Assembly: GCA_017614155.1 (NCBI GenBank)
Contig: JAGACK010000017.1
Location: 124,001-188,000 of the forward strand
From: Lachnospiraceae bacterium
GTDB taxonomy: Bacteria; Bacillota; Clostridia; Lachnospirales; Lachnospiraceae
Reading direction: 5' to 3'
DNA: 64,000 bases
In this document: positions 29,004-37,847 of the stretch, in pieces
Layout of the letters: the number at the start of each line of letters is the position of its first letter
How positions within the stretch are numbered: position 1 is the first letter of the stretch
Position numbers and translations under genes: made by a program
The notes under the pieces: generated by a model
What the model was told of the DNA's origin: nothing
Databases searched by the model: none
What the model saw: the letters and a program-made list of their open reading frames with translations, nothing else

Positions 29004-30368
29004 CTATTTTCTGAGTATATCGTTCAGGTCGTTGAGTCCTTTGTGAGTCGTGACAACTATGACCCTGTCGCCCGGGCGGATCTCATCCTGTCCTTTAGGG
29101 AACATTATGGTCTTTCCCCTGTTTATGGCCGCAATGATCAGATTGCCCTTCAGATCCAGCTCGCTTAGCGGTTTGCCTGTGACTTCCGTTTCACCCGTCA
29201 CAAGAAACTCCAGCGCTTCAGCCTTCTCATCAATGATATGTATCAGTGTCTCCACATTGCTGCCCATGGAATTCTGCATGGCCCTGACAAATGATGTCAC
29301 CCTGTCTGCAACGATCGATTTTGTATGCATTATCGTACCGAGATCTATGTCCTCCAGCAGATCATCAAACACCACCCTGTTTACCTTTGTGATGCATTTG
29401 ACGCCCGGATTCACCTTTTTTGCATAAAGCGCCAGCAGGATGTTCTCTTCATCTATATTTGTCAACGTGACAACTGATTCCGTATGCTCTATGCCTTCCT
29501 CAAGGAGAAGTTCCTCATCTGTGCCGTCTCCGCAGATGATAGTAGCTGCTTCCAGATTCTCATCAAGTATCTCACATCTTTTCGGATCCATCTCAATGAT
29601 CTTGGTATCTATCCCAAGCGACAGAAGCTGCTGTGCCAGATAGAATGAAATCTTTCCTCCGCCCGCGATGATCGTATCCTTTACCTGGTGCGTCTCCTCT
29701 TTGATGTTCCTGAAAAACCTGGTCGCATCCTCAGGTGAAGCCACAAACGAGATCATATCATCCACAAACAGCATGGATGCGCCGTTCGGTATGAACACTT
29801 CTCCGTCCCTTTCAATCGTGCAGATGATAACATCGGAGCCAAGCTTTCTGTTTACATCCATGACCCTGATATCCGCCAGCGGAGAATTCTCCTTGATACG
29901 ATGCCTGAGTATCTCTATCCTGTCTCTCAAAAGCGTATCTATCTTTACCGCAAAGGGGAATCTTAATAGCCTTGCTATCTCACGGGCCGCAAGAAGCTCC
30001 GGATTGAGTACCATGGACAGACCGAGTTCTTCCTTGAAATATGTGATTTCTTCTCTGTAAACGGGATTTCTGACTCTTGCTATCGTACTTATGTTTGTAT
30101 TTGCCTTTTTTGCTATCATGCAGCAGAGGATATTCACTTCATCCGATCCCGTTGTCGCGATCAGGAGATTCGCTCCTGCTATTCCCGCTTCCCTCTGGGT
30201 CTGGATAGATGCCCCGTTTCCTTCGACACCGATCACATCCATGCTGTTTGCTACCGATTTTACGGTATCCTCATCGCTATCGATCACTGCTATGTCGTGA
30301 TTCTCATCATTCAGGGCTTTTGTCAGTGCAGCCCCGATTTTTCCGCAACCCACAATTATGATTTTCAT
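29004..30368 (-). CDS. trkA: Trk system nucleotide-binding subunit TrkA
   Basis: A 454-residue cytosolic protein with two RCK repeats. The first NAD(H)-binding site is MKIIIVGCGKIGAALTKAL and the second is TIIAGGGKISFYLAQQLL near 232. Each is followed by a TrkA-C domain (about 140-220 and 370-454). TrkA gates TrkH according to nucleotide binding. GGAGG lies 13 nt before the ATG, farther than usual for this genome; the interval contains the end of a possible 26-codon frame (30370-30450). galK ends 168 bp upstream. Confidence 0.95.
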   Translation of the reverse strand: MKIIIVGCGKIGAALTKALNDENHDIAVIDSDEDTVKSVANSMDVIGVEGNGASIQTQREAGIAGANLLIATTGSDEVNILCCMIAKKANTNISTIARVRNPVYREEITYFKEELGLSMVLNPELLAAREIARLLRFPFAVKIDTLLRDRIEILRHRIKENSPLADIRVMDVNRKLGSDVIICTIERDGEVFIPNGASMLFVDDMISFVASPEDATRFFRNIKEETHQVKDTIIAGGGKISFYLAQQLLSLGIDTKIIEMDPKRCEILDENLEAATIICGDGTDEELLLEEGIEHTESVVTLTNIDEENILLALYAKKVNPGVKCITKVNRVVFDDLLEDIDLGTIMHTKSIVADRVTSFVRAMQNSMGSNVETLIHIIDEKAEALEFLVTGETEVTGKPLSELDLKGNLIIAAINRGKTIMFPKGQDEIRPGDRVIVVTTHKGLNDLNDILRK

Positions 30369-30369
30369 T

Positions 30370-30450
30370 TTATGTCATAAACCTCCGACTGCTCTTCCAT
30401 CTCAGCAAAAGAAGTCCCGTAGTAAGAGAAACAAGGGCAAATGCAGTCAT
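30370..30450 (-). CDS. Possible 26-residue single-helix membrane peptide upstream of trkA
   Basis: A short ATG-to-TAA frame ending 1 bp before the trkA start. The predicted peptide has a hydrophobic stretch (AFALVSLTTGLLLL) and a basic tail (RWKSSRRF), the layout of small membrane subunits such as KdpF. AGGGTAGGTG lies about 6 nt before the ATG. Its position beside a K+ uptake operon is suggestive, and its TAA just before the trkA ATG would allow coupling. A frame this short can easily arise by chance, so this is only a candidate. Confidence 0.3.
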   Translation of the reverse strand: MTAFALVSLTTGLLLLRWKSSRRFMT

Positions 30451-30536
30451 AAGTGCACCTACCCTGTATATTCATCCCGGATTCCTTTTGAAACCATGTC
30501 ATCCATGATACTCCGAATTCTTCATCTCGGATCTTT

Positions 30537-31709
30537 CTACAGGAGCCTCCTTGCTCCGTCGGCCGCATCTGCGATATAAAATGCCGCGTCAAGGCCTGTC
30601 TTTTCCCTGTATACCCTGCTGATCCTGTCTTTGAATTCATCAATATGATCATTTTTCACAATGCTGACAGTACAGCCTCCAAAGCCTCCGCCGGTCATCC
30701 TCGACCCGATGACGCCTTCGACCTTCCATGCTTCTTCAACAAGGATATCTACCTCCGGACAGGAAACCTCATAATCGTCGCGCAGGGATACATGCGACTC
30801 GTTCATCAGCTTTCCGAAAGCCTCGATCTCTCCGCTCCTCAGCGCATGTACAGCTCTGATCGTGCGTGAATTCTCGTAAACGGCATGCTTTGCTCTCTTA
30901 CGGTTTACCGGATCCTTTATAGCGTCAGCATTTTTATCAAATTCGCTTTCACTCAGATCACCCAGCGTCTTTATATCAATTACTTCCTTGAGATCCCTTA
31001 AGGCCGACTCACACTGGCTCCTTCTTTCGTTGTAGGCAGAACCTGCCAGCTGGTGCTTGACATTGCTGTTCGTTATCACAATCCTTTCAGCCTTGAGGTT
31101 TAACTGGACATATTCGTATTCAAGACTGTCAGTATCAAGGAAAATGGCATTATTCTTTTTTCCCATGGCCGAAGCAAACTGATCCATGATGCCGCAGTTC
31201 ATCCCGTTGAAATTGTTCTCGGAATACTGTCCAATAACAGCACAGTCTGACATTGTAACATCCAGCGAGAACAGATCCTTTGCGATAACTGCAGCCAGCT
31301 CCTCTATGGATGCGGATGCGCTTAAGCCCGCTCCGGCAGGCATATCGCTTATCATGACCATATCATAGCCGCACGGTATCTCATAGCCCTTCTGCATGAA
31401 AGCCCAGAGCACTCCCAGCTGATAATCATACCAGAGACCGTTGTCTTCGGGAGCCAGTTTTGTAATATCAGCGGTAATGACACCATTTTCAGGATATGTC
31501 ATGTTAAACCACCTGACGGTCTTGTCATTTCTCTTTCTGGCAACACCATAATTTCCCATGGACAAAGCACAGGGAAAAACATGGCCGCCGTTATAGTCGG
31601 TATGCTCTCCGATCAGATTGACTCTTCCGGGTGCGAAATAAACCCTGATATCTCCTTCTGACCCGAATCTTTCCCTGAAACAGGCCATCAATTCATCAGT
31701 CACCGGCAT
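30537..31709 (-). CDS. galK: Galactokinase
   Basis: A 390-residue GHMP-family kinase that phosphorylates galactose at C1 (Leloir pathway). The galactokinase signature GRVNLIGEHTDYNGG lies near 28-42, the ATP loop AGLSASASIEELA near 131-143, and the C-terminal GGGFGGCTVSIV near 339. The length is standard. It has its own promoter (31760-31788) and AAAGGAGGTATCTT before the ATG. No galT, galE or galactose transporter is adjacent, so galactose use depends on genes elsewhere. It sits between two K+ transport units without an obvious functional link. Confidence 0.96.
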   Translation of the reverse strand: MPVTDELMACFRERFGSEGDIRVYFAPGRVNLIGEHTDYNGGHVFPCALSMGNYGVARKRNDKTVRWFNMTYPENGVITADITKLAPEDNGLWYDYQLGVLWAFMQKGYEIPCGYDMVMISDMPAGAGLSASASIEELAAVIAKDLFSLDVTMSDCAVIGQYSENNFNGMNCGIMDQFASAMGKKNNAIFLDTDSLEYEYVQLNLKAERIVITNSNVKHQLAGSAYNERRSQCESALRDLKEVIDIKTLGDLSESEFDKNADAIKDPVNRKRAKHAVYENSRTIRAVHALRSGEIEAFGKLMNESHVSLRDDYEVSCPEVDILVEEAWKVEGVIGSRMTGGGFGGCTVSIVKNDHIDEFKDRISRVYREKTGLDAAFYIADAADGARRLL

Positions 31710-31759
31710 AAGATACCTCCTTTAAGTCCAACAGAATCTTTTTTCTTTCGCGAATACAG

Positions 31760-31788
31760 ATTATACCACAAAGACACGCTCTTTTAAA
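31760..31788 (-). promoter_or_regulatory. Promoter of galK
   Basis: Minus-strand -10 TATAAT (consensus) with -35 TTTAAA 17 nt upstream, inside the 86-bp gap between the K+ channel gene and galK. The transcript would have a leader of about 45 nt before the ATG at 31709. Confidence 0.65.
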
Positions 31789-31795
31789 CAGTCCT

Positions 31796-33010
31796 TTACA
31801 CCCTGAGCACAGTAGCTTCAGGCATGCTCTTTTCGGAATAAAGAACAAGCACATCGCCCTCTTTGAGCAGAATGTCATCAGCCGGCAGCATCATATGGTC
31901 ATTTCTCCTTAGCATCACAACAAAAGTCTTTGGGGATATATTCAGTTCATTTATCTTTCTGCCGCACCAGGGATGTCCATACACAAGGATGATCTCCTTT
32001 AATTCAACCTTCCACTCATCCTTGTAGCTTTCCGCAGCCATAACCAGCATGTCACCTTCTTTAAGAACCAGATCCCGCGAAGGCACCACTAAGTTTTTTT
32101 CTCTTTCTACCCCGGCTATTATCATATCCTTTGGTAGCTGAAGATTCTCAATGGTTTTTCCGGTCCATTCGCTGTCACCATCAAGCCTGACCTTTATGAA
32201 GTTGATATCCAGATCCTCGGTGTCATCCGTCATCTGTTTCAGCATCGTATACTGTTCAACGAACCCGGCAGAAATGATACCCGTGGGAACAGCCACCACC
32301 CCGACCCCGAGAAAAGCAATGATCGTCCCCAGCACCCTTCCGGCGTATGTAACCGGATATATATCTCCGTAACCCACAGTCAGGAGCGCTGATGCCGCCC
32401 ACCATATGCCGGAAAACGCATTCTCAAAGACATCAGGCTGAGCCTCATGTTCCACGCTGTACATGCACAGGCTTGATGCCAGCATCAGTACAAATATGAT
32501 GAACATGGAAGAAAGAAGCTGCTGTCCCTTGCTCTTTATGATGCTGGTGATGACATTCAGCGAATCATAATAAGCATTCAGCCTGAAAAGCCGCAGGATC
32601 CTCACTATCCTGAACATACGGAACGCAACTGCGCCTCCGGGGAAAAACACAGGAAGGTAATAAGGGAGAAAAGAAAGGAGATCTATTATCCCCTCAACGG
32701 AAAAAATATATCTGAGGACTGCTTTTCCGGGCGTGATCATTCGGAACCTGTACCTTGCCGAAACAACACGCAAAAGATAATCCAGGGCAAAGAACATGAC
32801 CGTGATATGTTCAATGATCAGGAGAGCCCCGCCGTATCTTTCTCTCATTAAGGCAAAGGTATACATCACGCTTACTATGAGATTGATGATAATGGCGGCC
32901 ACGCCGATATAATCATAAGCCCGGCTTATAAAGTCCTTAGTATAGCCGACCTCTACGATCTGAAATATTCTTTTTTCCAGTTTTTCAGTGTTTTTCAAAG
33001 CTTTTCCCAT
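31796..33010 (-). CDS. Voltage-gated-type K+ channel with C-terminal TrkA-C domains
   Basis: A 404-residue six-helix cation channel. S1 to S3 fall in about 33-120. S4 near 131-144 has Arg at every third position (RMFRIVRILRLFR), and the selectivity filter is TVGYGD at 211-216. After S6 (about 222-245) there is a short linker and then two TrkA-C/RCK-C-like domains (about 262-330 and 335-404; EGDMLVMAAES and EGDVLVLYSEK). The filter predicts K+ selectivity; the C-terminal domains suggest ligand regulation. The start overlaps the MutS-like gene by 16 bp. It closes the ten-gene run that begins at 47809. Confidence 0.93.
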   Translation of the reverse strand: MGKALKNTEKLEKRIFQIVEVGYTKDFISRAYDYIGVAAIIINLIVSVMYTFALMRERYGGALLIIEHITVMFFALDYLLRVVSARYRFRMITPGKAVLRYIFSVEGIIDLLSFLPYYLPVFFPGGAVAFRMFRIVRILRLFRLNAYYDSLNVITSIIKSKGQQLLSSMFIIFVLMLASSLCMYSVEHEAQPDVFENAFSGIWWAASALLTVGYGDIYPVTYAGRVLGTIIAFLGVGVVAVPTGIISAGFVEQYTMLKQMTDDTEDLDINFIKVRLDGDSEWTGKTIENLQLPKDMIIAGVEREKNLVVPSRDLVLKEGDMLVMAAESYKDEWKVELKEIILVYGHPWCGRKINELNISPKTFVVMLRRNDHMMLPADDILLKEGDVLVLYSEKSMPEATVLRV

Positions 33011-34680
33011 TTGTTCTCTCTTTGAAATACCCTCGCAGACTCGCGGGCCGAATCGGTGATACTGTCGTTATATCCAAGCAGCTTCAGGAGCAGGATGGCA
33101 TTTTTTGACTGTGCTCTTCCTTCCTCCAGGATATAGGAAAAGTCTATATCGTTTTCCCTGACTTCCTCCGAGAAATGATAATTCTCAAAATAATCTTCCA
33201 GCATATATGTGAGTTCATAGTCATGGGTGGCGGCAAAAAGAAGGACATTGTCCCTCGAAAGACTCTTTAATATCTGGGAGGAAGCAGCTATCCTTTCTAT
33301 GGTGTTTGTTCCGCGAAGCACCTCATCGATAAAGCATATCATCGGTTCCTGTGCCGAATCCGCCCTGTCAAGTATCCTTTTTAAGGATTTGATTTCTGCC
33401 ATATAATAGCTTTCACCCGCAATGATATTGTCTCTTATCGACATTGAGGAATATATTTCAAACATCGGTGAAATAAATCTTTCGGCAGCAACTGTGGCTA
33501 TGGTCTGGGACATCAATGTTGCAAGCGCGACAGATTTTAAGAATGTCGACTTTCCGGAGGCATTCGATCCTGTCACTATTATGCCTTTTTCGGTGCTGAC
33601 ATCGGAAGGCACCGGCTCCTGCAGAAGCGGATGAAAGAGCTTTTTTGCCTCAACCTTTATCTGCGGACAGTACTCAGGAACACAGAAATGATCAATGCTT
33701 TTTCTGTAAGATGCGACAGCTATCGAAGCATCCAGAAAACCCGTCAGTTCAAAAAGCTCCCGGATGTCATCATGCTTGTCTCTGACTATTGCCAGCATTA
33801 TATTGAATTTGATGAGATCGAGATGAAAGAAGATCCGCAGATAATCGAGGACCATGTCAAGAAAACCGCCAGTCATGCCCCTTCCGGAAAACAGGATGAA
33901 GGTGTTGATATTCAGTCCCCGCAATCCGTTTGAAAGCTCATCTATCCTCTTTGTATACTCAGCGGTCTCGCTGCACTTTATCTTTACCAGTTCCCTCGAA
34001 GACCTGATCATCCGCGTGATATAGGCAAAGGATACTATATACGGCTCTATGTCACCCTTTCTTCTGAAATAGGTCGCCACATTGTAGATGAGGACCACAA
34101 AAAAGACCGGAAAGCCGATTACCGGTCTTACAAACACCATAATAAGCGCTGCTATTGCAAACAATATGCATAGTATGTGCCTGAAATTATTGTCGCCCGA
34201 AACACCTTCCAGATCATTCAGGTAATCGGAAACTGAGATCTTTGAAAGCCTCCCCATCTTTGCAAAGCATATCTGACAGGCAAGTCTTTCCGTCTCATTT
34301 TCGGAAAAGAAACTGATGATCCTGTCCCGCCTCTTTATCACTTCTTCATCCTTTACGGGACGTCTGAGGATATCATACAGGACCTCTTTCCCTGTTTGTG
34401 AAAGGGTGCTGTCCATTGACAGGAAAACCTCATCCATATCCAGATCATTCCAGGTAATATCATCTATTATCTGGCATCCTTTTCTGTGATGGAGATTGTT
34501 TCTGTGAAAATGTGTGAGGGTGTCAAATTCCTCTGCGGAAAGAGATCTTTCCGTTTTTTTCCCGAAGGAGTTCTTCAGTTTCTCCCTTAATTTCTTTTTT
34601 CCGGCCACCTCATCATATATTCCCCTGATCAAGAGGAGAATCATGACAAGCGCAGCTATCGCGACAACAATCACACCCAT
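32995..34680 (-). CDS. Membrane-anchored MutS-like ATPase
   Basis: A 561-residue protein with a MutS-type C-terminal ATPase domain: Walker A GSNASGKSTF near 370-379, then SMSIRDNIIAGESYYMAEIK, Walker B PMICFIDEVLRGTN and the switch ATHDYEL. Unlike MutS or MutS2 it has an N-terminal membrane helix (about 4-20) and a central hydrophobic pair (about 168-205). It lacks the mismatch-recognition and Smr domains. Related membrane MutS-like proteins occur in many Firmicutes and Bacteroidetes with no settled function; a role in mismatch repair is unlikely on this architecture. It overlaps the K+ channel start by 16 bp and follows the deaminase gene by 12 bp. Confidence 0.88.
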   Translation of the reverse strand: MGVIVVAIAALVMILLLIRGIYDEVAGKKKLREKLKNSFGKKTERSLSAEEFDTLTHFHRNNLHHRKGCQIIDDITWNDLDMDEVFLSMDSTLSQTGKEVLYDILRRPVKDEEVIKRRDRIISFFSENETERLACQICFAKMGRLSKISVSDYLNDLEGVSGDNNFRHILCILFAIAALIMVFVRPVIGFPVFFVVLIYNVATYFRRKGDIEPYIVSFAYITRMIRSSRELVKIKCSETAEYTKRIDELSNGLRGLNINTFILFSGRGMTGGFLDMVLDYLRIFFHLDLIKFNIMLAIVRDKHDDIRELFELTGFLDASIAVASYRKSIDHFCVPEYCPQIKVEAKKLFHPLLQEPVPSDVSTEKGIIVTGSNASGKSTFLKSVALATLMSQTIATVAAERFISPMFEIYSSMSIRDNIIAGESYYMAEIKSLKRILDRADSAQEPMICFIDEVLRGTNTIERIAASSQILKSLSRDNVLLFAATHDYELTYMLEDYFENYHFSEEVRENDIDFSYILEEGRAQSKNAILLLKLLGYNDSITDSARESARVFQRENKWEKL

Positions 34681-34692
34681 TTTATGCTTTCC

Positions 34693-35967
34693 CTATCTTA
34701 ACCTGTCCGCAAGGTCCCCGACATATGAGTAAACAGCCTCAGGTTCAATGCCGATATTATATTCCCGGTCCTCATATCTGATCACACCGTCTATCATTGT
34801 CATTTTCACATTTATCTTTGATCCCGAATAGACAATGTTCTTTGTGATATTATTCAAGGGCTGCATATTAGGACTCATCAGATCGATCATGATGATATCT
34901 GCTTTTTTTCCTTCCTTCAGGCAATCACAGTCTGACAGTCCCATTGCTTTTGCTCCGCCTTTTGTCGCCATGATAAGCACATCATTTGCGTCAACGACCG
35001 ATGCATCCTCTTCTTTCAGTTTTGAAAGCCCCGTCACAAGAAACATTTCCCTGAACATATCCAGACAGTTATTGCTTGCGGGACCGTCTGTCCCGATAGC
35101 AAGATCGATGCCCTCATCCAGATACCTTCTGATGTCGGCTATACCGCTTGCAAGCTTTGTGTTCGATCCCGGGTTCAGGACAATGGAAAGGCCCCTTTCC
35201 CTGAATATCGCGATGTCCTCGTCCGACAGAAAAACGCAGTGATAGCCGCCTCCGCCATTATCAAACAGCCCAAGGCTGTCAGCAAGCTGCGTGGGCGTCA
35301 TTTTATATCTTTCGATGCAGCCTCTGACCTCCGATGCGGTCTCCGAATTGTGTCCGAAAACAGGAGCGCTGTATTTATGCGCCAGATCAGACAGTCCCAT
35401 CAGCAGTTCCTTTGAACAGGTATATTCAGCATGATATCCAAACATATAAGATGTCAGCGGGTTGCCTGCATTTATTTTTTTATACCATTCCTCCTGTTCC
35501 TTTAAGGACTGGGAAAAATTATTCATCCCGCCGACCTGTACACATCTCATTCCGCCGGCAATACAGGCCTCGTCTATTGTTTCAGGCGTCAGATACATAT
35601 CAAAGATCGCAGTTATCCCCGATGAAAGATATTCCATTATGGCAAGCATCGTACACATCTTTATATCTTCACCGGTAAGCTTTGCCTCCCTTGGAAAGAT
35701 CTGTTCATTCAGCCACCTGTCTAACGGAAGATCATCTGCCATGGACCGAAGAAAAGTCATCCCGGAATGGGTATGAGCATCCTTGAATCCCGGCATGAGA
35801 AGATTTCCCTTCACATCTATCTGCCTGTCCCAGATTATATCGCTGTCATTTTTAATCTTTCCGATGTACGATATCCTGTCATCAAAAACCCACAGTTCAC
35901 TGTCCGGGGTGATATCCATGTTCCCGTTCATCGAAAGGATCCGCGCATTATAAAATCTTATCTTCAT
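34693..35967 (-). CDS. mtaD: Amidohydrolase, probable 5-methylthioadenosine/S-adenosylhomocysteine deaminase
   Basis: A 424-residue member of the metal-dependent amidohydrolase superfamily. The metal ligands are visible: HTHSG (His 65 and 67), a His in YHAEYTCS, a His in YHCVFLSDED and the catalytic Asp in IGTDGPASNN near 293. The layout matches MTA/SAH deaminases, which convert methylthioadenosine to methylthioinosine and S-adenosylhomocysteine to S-inosylhomocysteine; guanine-type deaminases are the main alternative. The next two genes upstream are mtnA (4-bp overlap) and a nucleoside phosphorylase, which strongly favours a role in methylthioadenosine salvage. GGTG lies before the ATG. Confidence 0.82.
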   Translation of the reverse strand: MKIRFYNARILSMNGNMDITPDSELWVFDDRISYIGKIKNDSDIIWDRQIDVKGNLLMPGFKDAHTHSGMTFLRSMADDLPLDRWLNEQIFPREAKLTGEDIKMCTMLAIMEYLSSGITAIFDMYLTPETIDEACIAGGMRCVQVGGMNNFSQSLKEQEEWYKKINAGNPLTSYMFGYHAEYTCSKELLMGLSDLAHKYSAPVFGHNSETASEVRGCIERYKMTPTQLADSLGLFDNGGGGYHCVFLSDEDIAIFRERGLSIVLNPGSNTKLASGIADIRRYLDEGIDLAIGTDGPASNNCLDMFREMFLVTGLSKLKEEDASVVDANDVLIMATKGGAKAMGLSDCDCLKEGKKADIIMIDLMSPNMQPLNNITKNIVYSGSKINVKMTMIDGVIRYEDREYNIGIEPEAVYSYVGDLADRLR

Positions 35968-37019
35968 GACATCACCTTTTTTATGGAATCCTTAAATGGA
36001 GGATACAAAATGCCCTTATCGGTTATGATTGCCGTAATCAGGTCATGATCAGTCACATCGAAAGCCGGATTATAATACTTTGCGCCCTCTACAGTCAGAG
36101 GCTTTTCGTACCACATGGTGCTGATCTCCTCCGGGTCTCTTTGTTCGATCTTTATATCCTTCCCGCTGTCGCAGTTCATATCAATCGTGGAATACGGACC
36201 AAGAACATAGAACGGTATTCCGTGATGTTTTGCCAGAACGGCCAGTCCGCTTGTACCAATCTTGTTTGCAGTATCACCATTTGATGCGACCCTGTCACAC
36301 CCAACCAGAACCGCGTCAATTCTTCCCTCGCTCATGCATATATTGGCCATATTGTCACAGATCACGGTCACATCAACGCCCGCTTTTGCAAGTTCATAGG
36401 CCGTAAGCCTGGCCCCCTGAAGCAAAGGACGGGTCTCATCCGAATAAACACGAAACTCATATCCCCTTTCTTTTCCCAGAAGGATAGGTCCAAGTCCCGT
36501 GCCGTATCTTGTTGTTGCCAGCGCTCCGGCATTGCAGTGCGTGAGGAGGCCGTCACCGTTTTTTAAAAGCGAAAGACCGTTTTCAGAAATTGAAAGACAC
36601 ATCCGGATATCTTCCTCATGGATCCTTTCCGCCTCTTCAAAAAGCGCTCTGCTCATATCTTCGGGACCACTGTCTGTCATGCTTTCGATCTTTCTGATCT
36701 GACGCGAAAGCGCCCAGCTTAAGTTTACGGCGGTCGGCCTTGAAAGATTGAGCCTGTCGGCATTCTCCTTCATGGCCTTTATAAAGCCGTCATGATCTGC
36801 GCCCCTTTGCTCCAGCGAAAGAACTGCCATACAGTAGCCCGCGAAAACGCCTATGCAGGGCGCCCCCCTGACAGACAGCGTCTTTATGGCATCATACATT
36901 TCCTCAAGCTTCTTCAGCTCTAAAAAAACCGTCTCTTTCGGAAGCCGTGTCTGATCGATGATCACAACAGCATCTTTGGGACCGTTCAGTTTTACCGGAT
37001 CGTTATCAAGATATTTCAT
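35964..37019 (-). CDS. mtnA: Methylthioribose-1-phosphate isomerase
   Basis: A 351-residue enzyme that converts methylthioribose-1-phosphate to methylthioribulose-1-phosphate. Motifs: RGAPCIGVFAGY near 51, THCNAGALATTRYGTGLGP with catalytic Cys162, and GCDRVASNGDTANKIGT with catalytic Asp242. These residues separate true MtnA from the related eIF2B-like proteins. It lies 6 bp after the nucleoside phosphorylase and overlaps the deaminase by 4 bp. Later salvage enzymes (mtnB, mtnC, mtnD or a DHAP-shunt aldolase) are not in the window. Confidence 0.93.
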   Translation of the reverse strand: MKYLDNDPVKLNGPKDAVVIIDQTRLPKETVFLELKKLEEMYDAIKTLSVRGAPCIGVFAGYCMAVLSLEQRGADHDGFIKAMKENADRLNLSRPTAVNLSWALSRQIRKIESMTDSGPEDMSRALFEEAERIHEEDIRMCLSISENGLSLLKNGDGLLTHCNAGALATTRYGTGLGPILLGKERGYEFRVYSDETRPLLQGARLTAYELAKAGVDVTVICDNMANICMSEGRIDAVLVGCDRVASNGDTANKIGTSGLAVLAKHHGIPFYVLGPYSTIDMNCDSGKDIKIEQRDPEEISTMWYEKPLTVEGAKYYNPAFDVTDHDLITAIITDKGILYPPFKDSIKKVMS

Positions 37020-37025
37020 GATTAT

Positions 37026-37847
37026 TCAAAAGCTTTCAATCGAAGCCGTCACAAGCTTTTCAAAAAGAGGCGCTGCCTTCTGTCCGGCGGCTATAACCTC
37101 TTCCCCGGTCAGCTCATGATCGGCTATGCCTGCAGCCAGGTTGCAGACACAGGATATGCAGCAAATCCTGAAGCCGCAGTGATTTGCCGCAATGGCTTCC
37201 ACAACTGTGCTCATGCCGACAGCATCCGCTCCGAGCATCCCGAACATGCGTATCTCCGTGGGCGATTCATAGGAAGGTCCTGTAGTCTGAACATAGACTC
37301 CCTCCTTCAGATCGATCTTCAGTTCTTTTGCAGCATCTTTGATCTTCTTATTAAGTCCGGGATCGTAAACATGGCTCATGTCCGGGAATCTGACACCGAA
37401 TTCATCTATATTGCAGCCTATGAGAGGATTGGGCGCAAAGGATGAGATATGATCCTTTACGAGCATGAAGTCTCCTGCCCGAAAAGACGGATTTATGCCC
37501 CCGGACGCGTTTGTCAGAAACAGTATCTTTGCCCCCATAAGTCTCATGAGCCTTGCCGGAAGCACAACATCCTTTATGTCATATCCTTCATAATAGTGGA
37601 TCCTGCCCTTCATGCAGACCACCTTCTTTGAGCCCACCCGGCCGAAGATAAACCTGCCGTCATGTCCCGGTGCCGTAGAAACCGGAAAACCCTTTATCTC
37701 GCTGTAGGGAATCTCTACCTCAACCTCCATGTTCTTTGCGTAATCTCCGAGTCCCGAGCCCAGCACAAGGGCAATCTCCGGTTCAAAATCAGTTATCTTT
37801 CTCACATCCTCAAGACATCTCTTTACTTTCTCGTACACTTCACTCAT
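37026..37847 (-). CDS. Purine nucleoside phosphorylase (trimeric type)
   Basis: A 273-residue phosphorylase of the PNP/MTAP family. LVLGSGLGDYA near 27 binds phosphate, and PGHDGRFIFG, CMKGRIHYYEGY, LTNASGGINP and GPSYESPTEIRM are family motifs. The base pocket has VGMSTVVEAIAANHCG and, later, CNLAAG, in the position of the CNxAAG/CNMAAG of inosine/guanosine-type PNP. It releases a purine base and a ribose-1-phosphate. Given mtnA and a deaminase next door it may accept methylthioinosine. I chose the ATG at 37847, which overlaps the upstream gene by 8 bp with AAAGGAAG before it; a longer frame to 37919 adds a lysine-rich stretch unlike the family. Confidence 0.9.
   Translation of the reverse strand: MSEVYEKVKRCLEDVRKITDFEPEIALVLGSGLGDYAKNMEVEVEIPYSEIKGFPVSTAPGHDGRFIFGRVGSKKVVCMKGRIHYYEGYDIKDVVLPARLMRLMGAKILFLTNASGGINPSFRAGDFMLVKDHISSFAPNPLIGCNIDEFGVRFPDMSHVYDPGLNKKIKDAAKELKIDLKEGVYVQTTGPSYESPTEIRMFGMLGADAVGMSTVVEAIAANHCGFRICCISCVCNLAAGIADHELTGEEVIAAGQKAAPLFEKLVTASIESF

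Noticed and set aside
30451-30536. Promoter for trkA in the galK-trkA gap
   Set aside because: A TATACA box with 17-nt spacing exists but its -35 partner (TTTCAA) is poor, and its start would leave almost no leader for the small frame; not called.
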